Assembly (NCBI GenBank): GCA_902729315.2
Contig: LR746280.1
Span: forward strand, 3,579,001-3,643,000
Direction of reading: 5' to 3'
DNA: 64,000 nucleotides
Origin: Spirodela intermedia
Lineage: Eukaryota; Streptophyta; Magnoliopsida; Alismatales; Araceae
In this document: positions 62,301-64,000 of the stretch, in pieces
Numbering within the stretch: position 1 is the stretch's first letter
Layout: each line of letters opens with the position of its first letter
Notes under the pieces: generated by a model
Databases searched by the model: none
Told to the model about the DNA's origin: nothing
What the model saw: only the letters and a program-made list of their open reading frames with translations
Position numbers and translations under genes: made by a program

Positions 62301-63772
62301 ATTTTTCTAGTTCTCAAGTGTATTGAAAATTTTGAGATATAAAAAATTCATTCTCCAACTATTTGGTGTATAATCCAAAAAAGAACTTTCCTCATTCTCC
62401 TCATTTTGAATTTACTTTTCATCAATACTGAATAATTATTGTATAATAATTCATCACTTACACTAAATAAAATGTTTTTGACATATATTTAAAAACTCAA
62501 CATATAAATTTCCTTTCTCCTAATGAATACCATAGTGTCTATGTTTCCTATTTGAAAATTACTTTCTAATAAAAATGAATTCAATTTCACATACTAAGTA
62601 TGGGGGGTGACGTGACTCAGTCATTGTATATTAAATCACACAAATCTAAAATTTATAAAACTAGAAAATACGAATTTTTAGATATTTAGAAGTATTTCTA
62701 AATAAATATATTAATTATAATTCAATAAAACTTTCAAAAAATGGCGGTAATTTTCCAAGTTGATCATAGGGATGTAATATAATATCTAGTAATTATTTAG
62801 AATTTTTCTCAATAAATATGATTTTCTATAAATTTTATACTAAGAAATAAAAAGAAAATATATTTAAAATTCATGAAAAGGGGAAATAAGCATGTGGATG
62901 TCGAGATGATGTCAGCGCTCGACAAATGCAAATTAGGCAAAAATAGAGTTCAATTTGGTGATTCTTATATAAGCAATTACAGACGATTTAATTGATCTAA
63001 TTAAGATCTGTAAAAGCCAGAAGAATCGTAATAGAACAAAGTATATTTTGGTGAATTAAAATCACAAAAATTATCACTGAATGAAGCTTAAAATAAGTTG
63101 AAAGAAGAAAAACAAAGTTTTAGTATCGCGACAACGATGCGTTGATGATGCATCGGAATCTTGAGCATTTGAGAGGATCGTTGTGCAATATCCATGGCCT
63201 CAAAGGCTTTCTTTGGACAAAGACGACATGGGCAATCTCTAGATCTCCTTATGAAGTCTAGAGGTTAATGAAATGGGTCATCGAATCATCTCCGGTGGCT
63301 ATCACCTGATGGAGCAGAAAAATGATGACTTTGTGGCTTTCCAGTGGCTATCACCCGATGGAAAGTAGCTAAATAGAGGTGGGGCATGTGTCAAGGAGCT
63401 TCATCCTCAAGTTCGTGCAACAAGAAGAGGCTCTTCATCACATCTGGTATGCTCTCAGGAGGTGACGACTCATCTCTCGGTAGATCGTCCTCTTCCTGGC
63501 GACAGCTTGTTTGTCGATCAATTTGAGATGATTTACTCAATGGATTCGTGATCCTTTTATTGTGAATCGTTCAGCAATTTTAGTAGCAATGCTCTGCAAA
63601 TCACATTGACGAGATTTTTACCGATTATCCAATGATTTTTGTTGCTTAATCCTTCGTCGATGATCTGCAAGAAAGTTGCGATAGTTAGATAAAAATATAT
63701 GACTTTTGACTCTAGGAGGATTCAAACCCATGCCAATTGTCCCCCGCCTCTTTTGAAGAAGGTGACAAGTTT

Positions 63773-63839
63773 AGTCCCACATCAGTTGTGTGCCAAATTT
63801 TTGGGCAAATATATAGTAATGTTACATTTTTAAGCAAAG
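63773..63839 (+). promoter_or_regulatory. U6-type Pol III promoter in repeat copy 2
   Basis: AGTCCCACATCA (63773-63784) matches the plant snRNA upstream sequence element RTCCCACATCG except for the last base. TATATA (63810-63815) starts 25 nt later, and 23 nt after it comes GTCCCTTC at 63839. In plant U6 genes the same spacing leads to RNA beginning GTCCCTTCGGGG. The promoter type and start are inferred from this match. Confidence 0.6.
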
Positions 63840-64000
63840 TCCCTTCCTCGCGTGTGTACGACCACTCCTTACCCCACAGCCGACTGGCCACCAGTGACGT
63901 GGAAGGGGAGTGGTGCACATGTGCCCCTATCGGTTCAAGCTGCTCAAGCCCTTGCTTGTGGCTACTCCCCAACTACGCTTTCGACCTGCTTGCATGCCCG
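63839..64000 (+). ncRNA. Possible Pol III RNA from repeat copy 2 (3' end outside window)
   Basis: After eight bases identical to the start of U6 the sequence departs completely (CTCGCGTG...). No run of four T occurs up to the window end, so a Pol III transcript would continue past 64000. The hairpin CCACTCC (63862-63868)/GGAGTGG (63907-63913) seen in copy 1 is kept. Transcription is not shown. Confidence 0.35.

Larger units (their letters stand above)
62612..64000 (+). repeat. Dispersed 1.39 kb repeat, copy 2 (cut by window edge)
   Basis: This is the second copy of the block at 40455-41840, same orientation and nearly the same length, with its left edge at GTGACTCAGTC (62612). It abuts the copia remnant. 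Its right end lies outside the window. It is not an LTR partner of copy 1: the 20.8 kb between the copies holds two host genes and a copia element in the opposite orientation. Confidence 0.85.

Noticed and set aside
40455-64000. One giant LTR retrotransposon with the 1.39 kb repeats as its LTRs
   Set aside because: The interval holds two intact host genes and a copia element in the opposite orientation, and no primer-binding site is visible next to copy 1.
1-64000. CRISPR arrays, bacterial operons or an organellar genome
   Set aside because: Spliced nuclear-type genes, microsatellites and retrotransposon remnants throughout show plant nuclear DNA.

Overview
This is nuclear DNA of a flowering plant. 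The evidence is spliceosomal introns (two exceed 7 kb), a P-class PPR protein, a WEB-family coiled-coil protein, a DUF1218 membrane protein, a plant-type mitochondrial mS35, decayed SIRE-like copia retrotransposons, and (GA)n/(CT)n tracts at several gene starts. Coding exons are often GC-rich in an AT-rich background, which would suit a monocot or an early-diverging angiosperm. The species was not identified.

Layout. At 451-8886 (minus) lies mS35 of the mitochondrial ribosome; its 3' end is outside the window. A 1.57 kb divergent spacer separates it from a WEB-family gene (10453-12403, plus). After about 570 bp comes a 20-exon gene (12973-27750, plus) for a LisH/coiled-coil/HEAT protein, the plant homologue of RELCH/KIAA1468, which I could reconstruct exon by exon to 1187 codons. 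From 27.8 to 44.6 kb I support only one small membrane-protein ORF (32394-32615), microsatellites, a 90-bp tandem duplication, copia LTR pieces and copy 1 of a 1.39 kb repeat. At 44616-53133 (minus) lies a three-exon DUF1218 gene with a 7.8 kb second intron. At 54161-55759 (minus) lies a PPR gene. From about 58.2 to 62.3 kb there is a decayed minus-strand copia element with an env-like ORF between its pol end and an LTR. From 62612 to the window edge lies copy 2 of the 1.39 kb repeat.

The genes do not form a pathway; they are ordinary, separately transcribed plant genes. mS35 and probably the PPR protein act in organelles. The RELCH-like protein is probably in endosomal trafficking, WEB in organelle or cytoskeletal processes, and DUF1218 at the endomembrane or cell wall.

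The two observations most worth checking are these. (1) Intron 18 of the RELCH-like gene is a textbook U12-type AT-AC intron (25268-25544). (2) The 1.39 kb dispersed repeat carries a plant U6-type promoter (USE, TATA, correct spacing, and a start matching the first 8 nt of U6) that would drive a chimeric RNA with a conserved hairpin.
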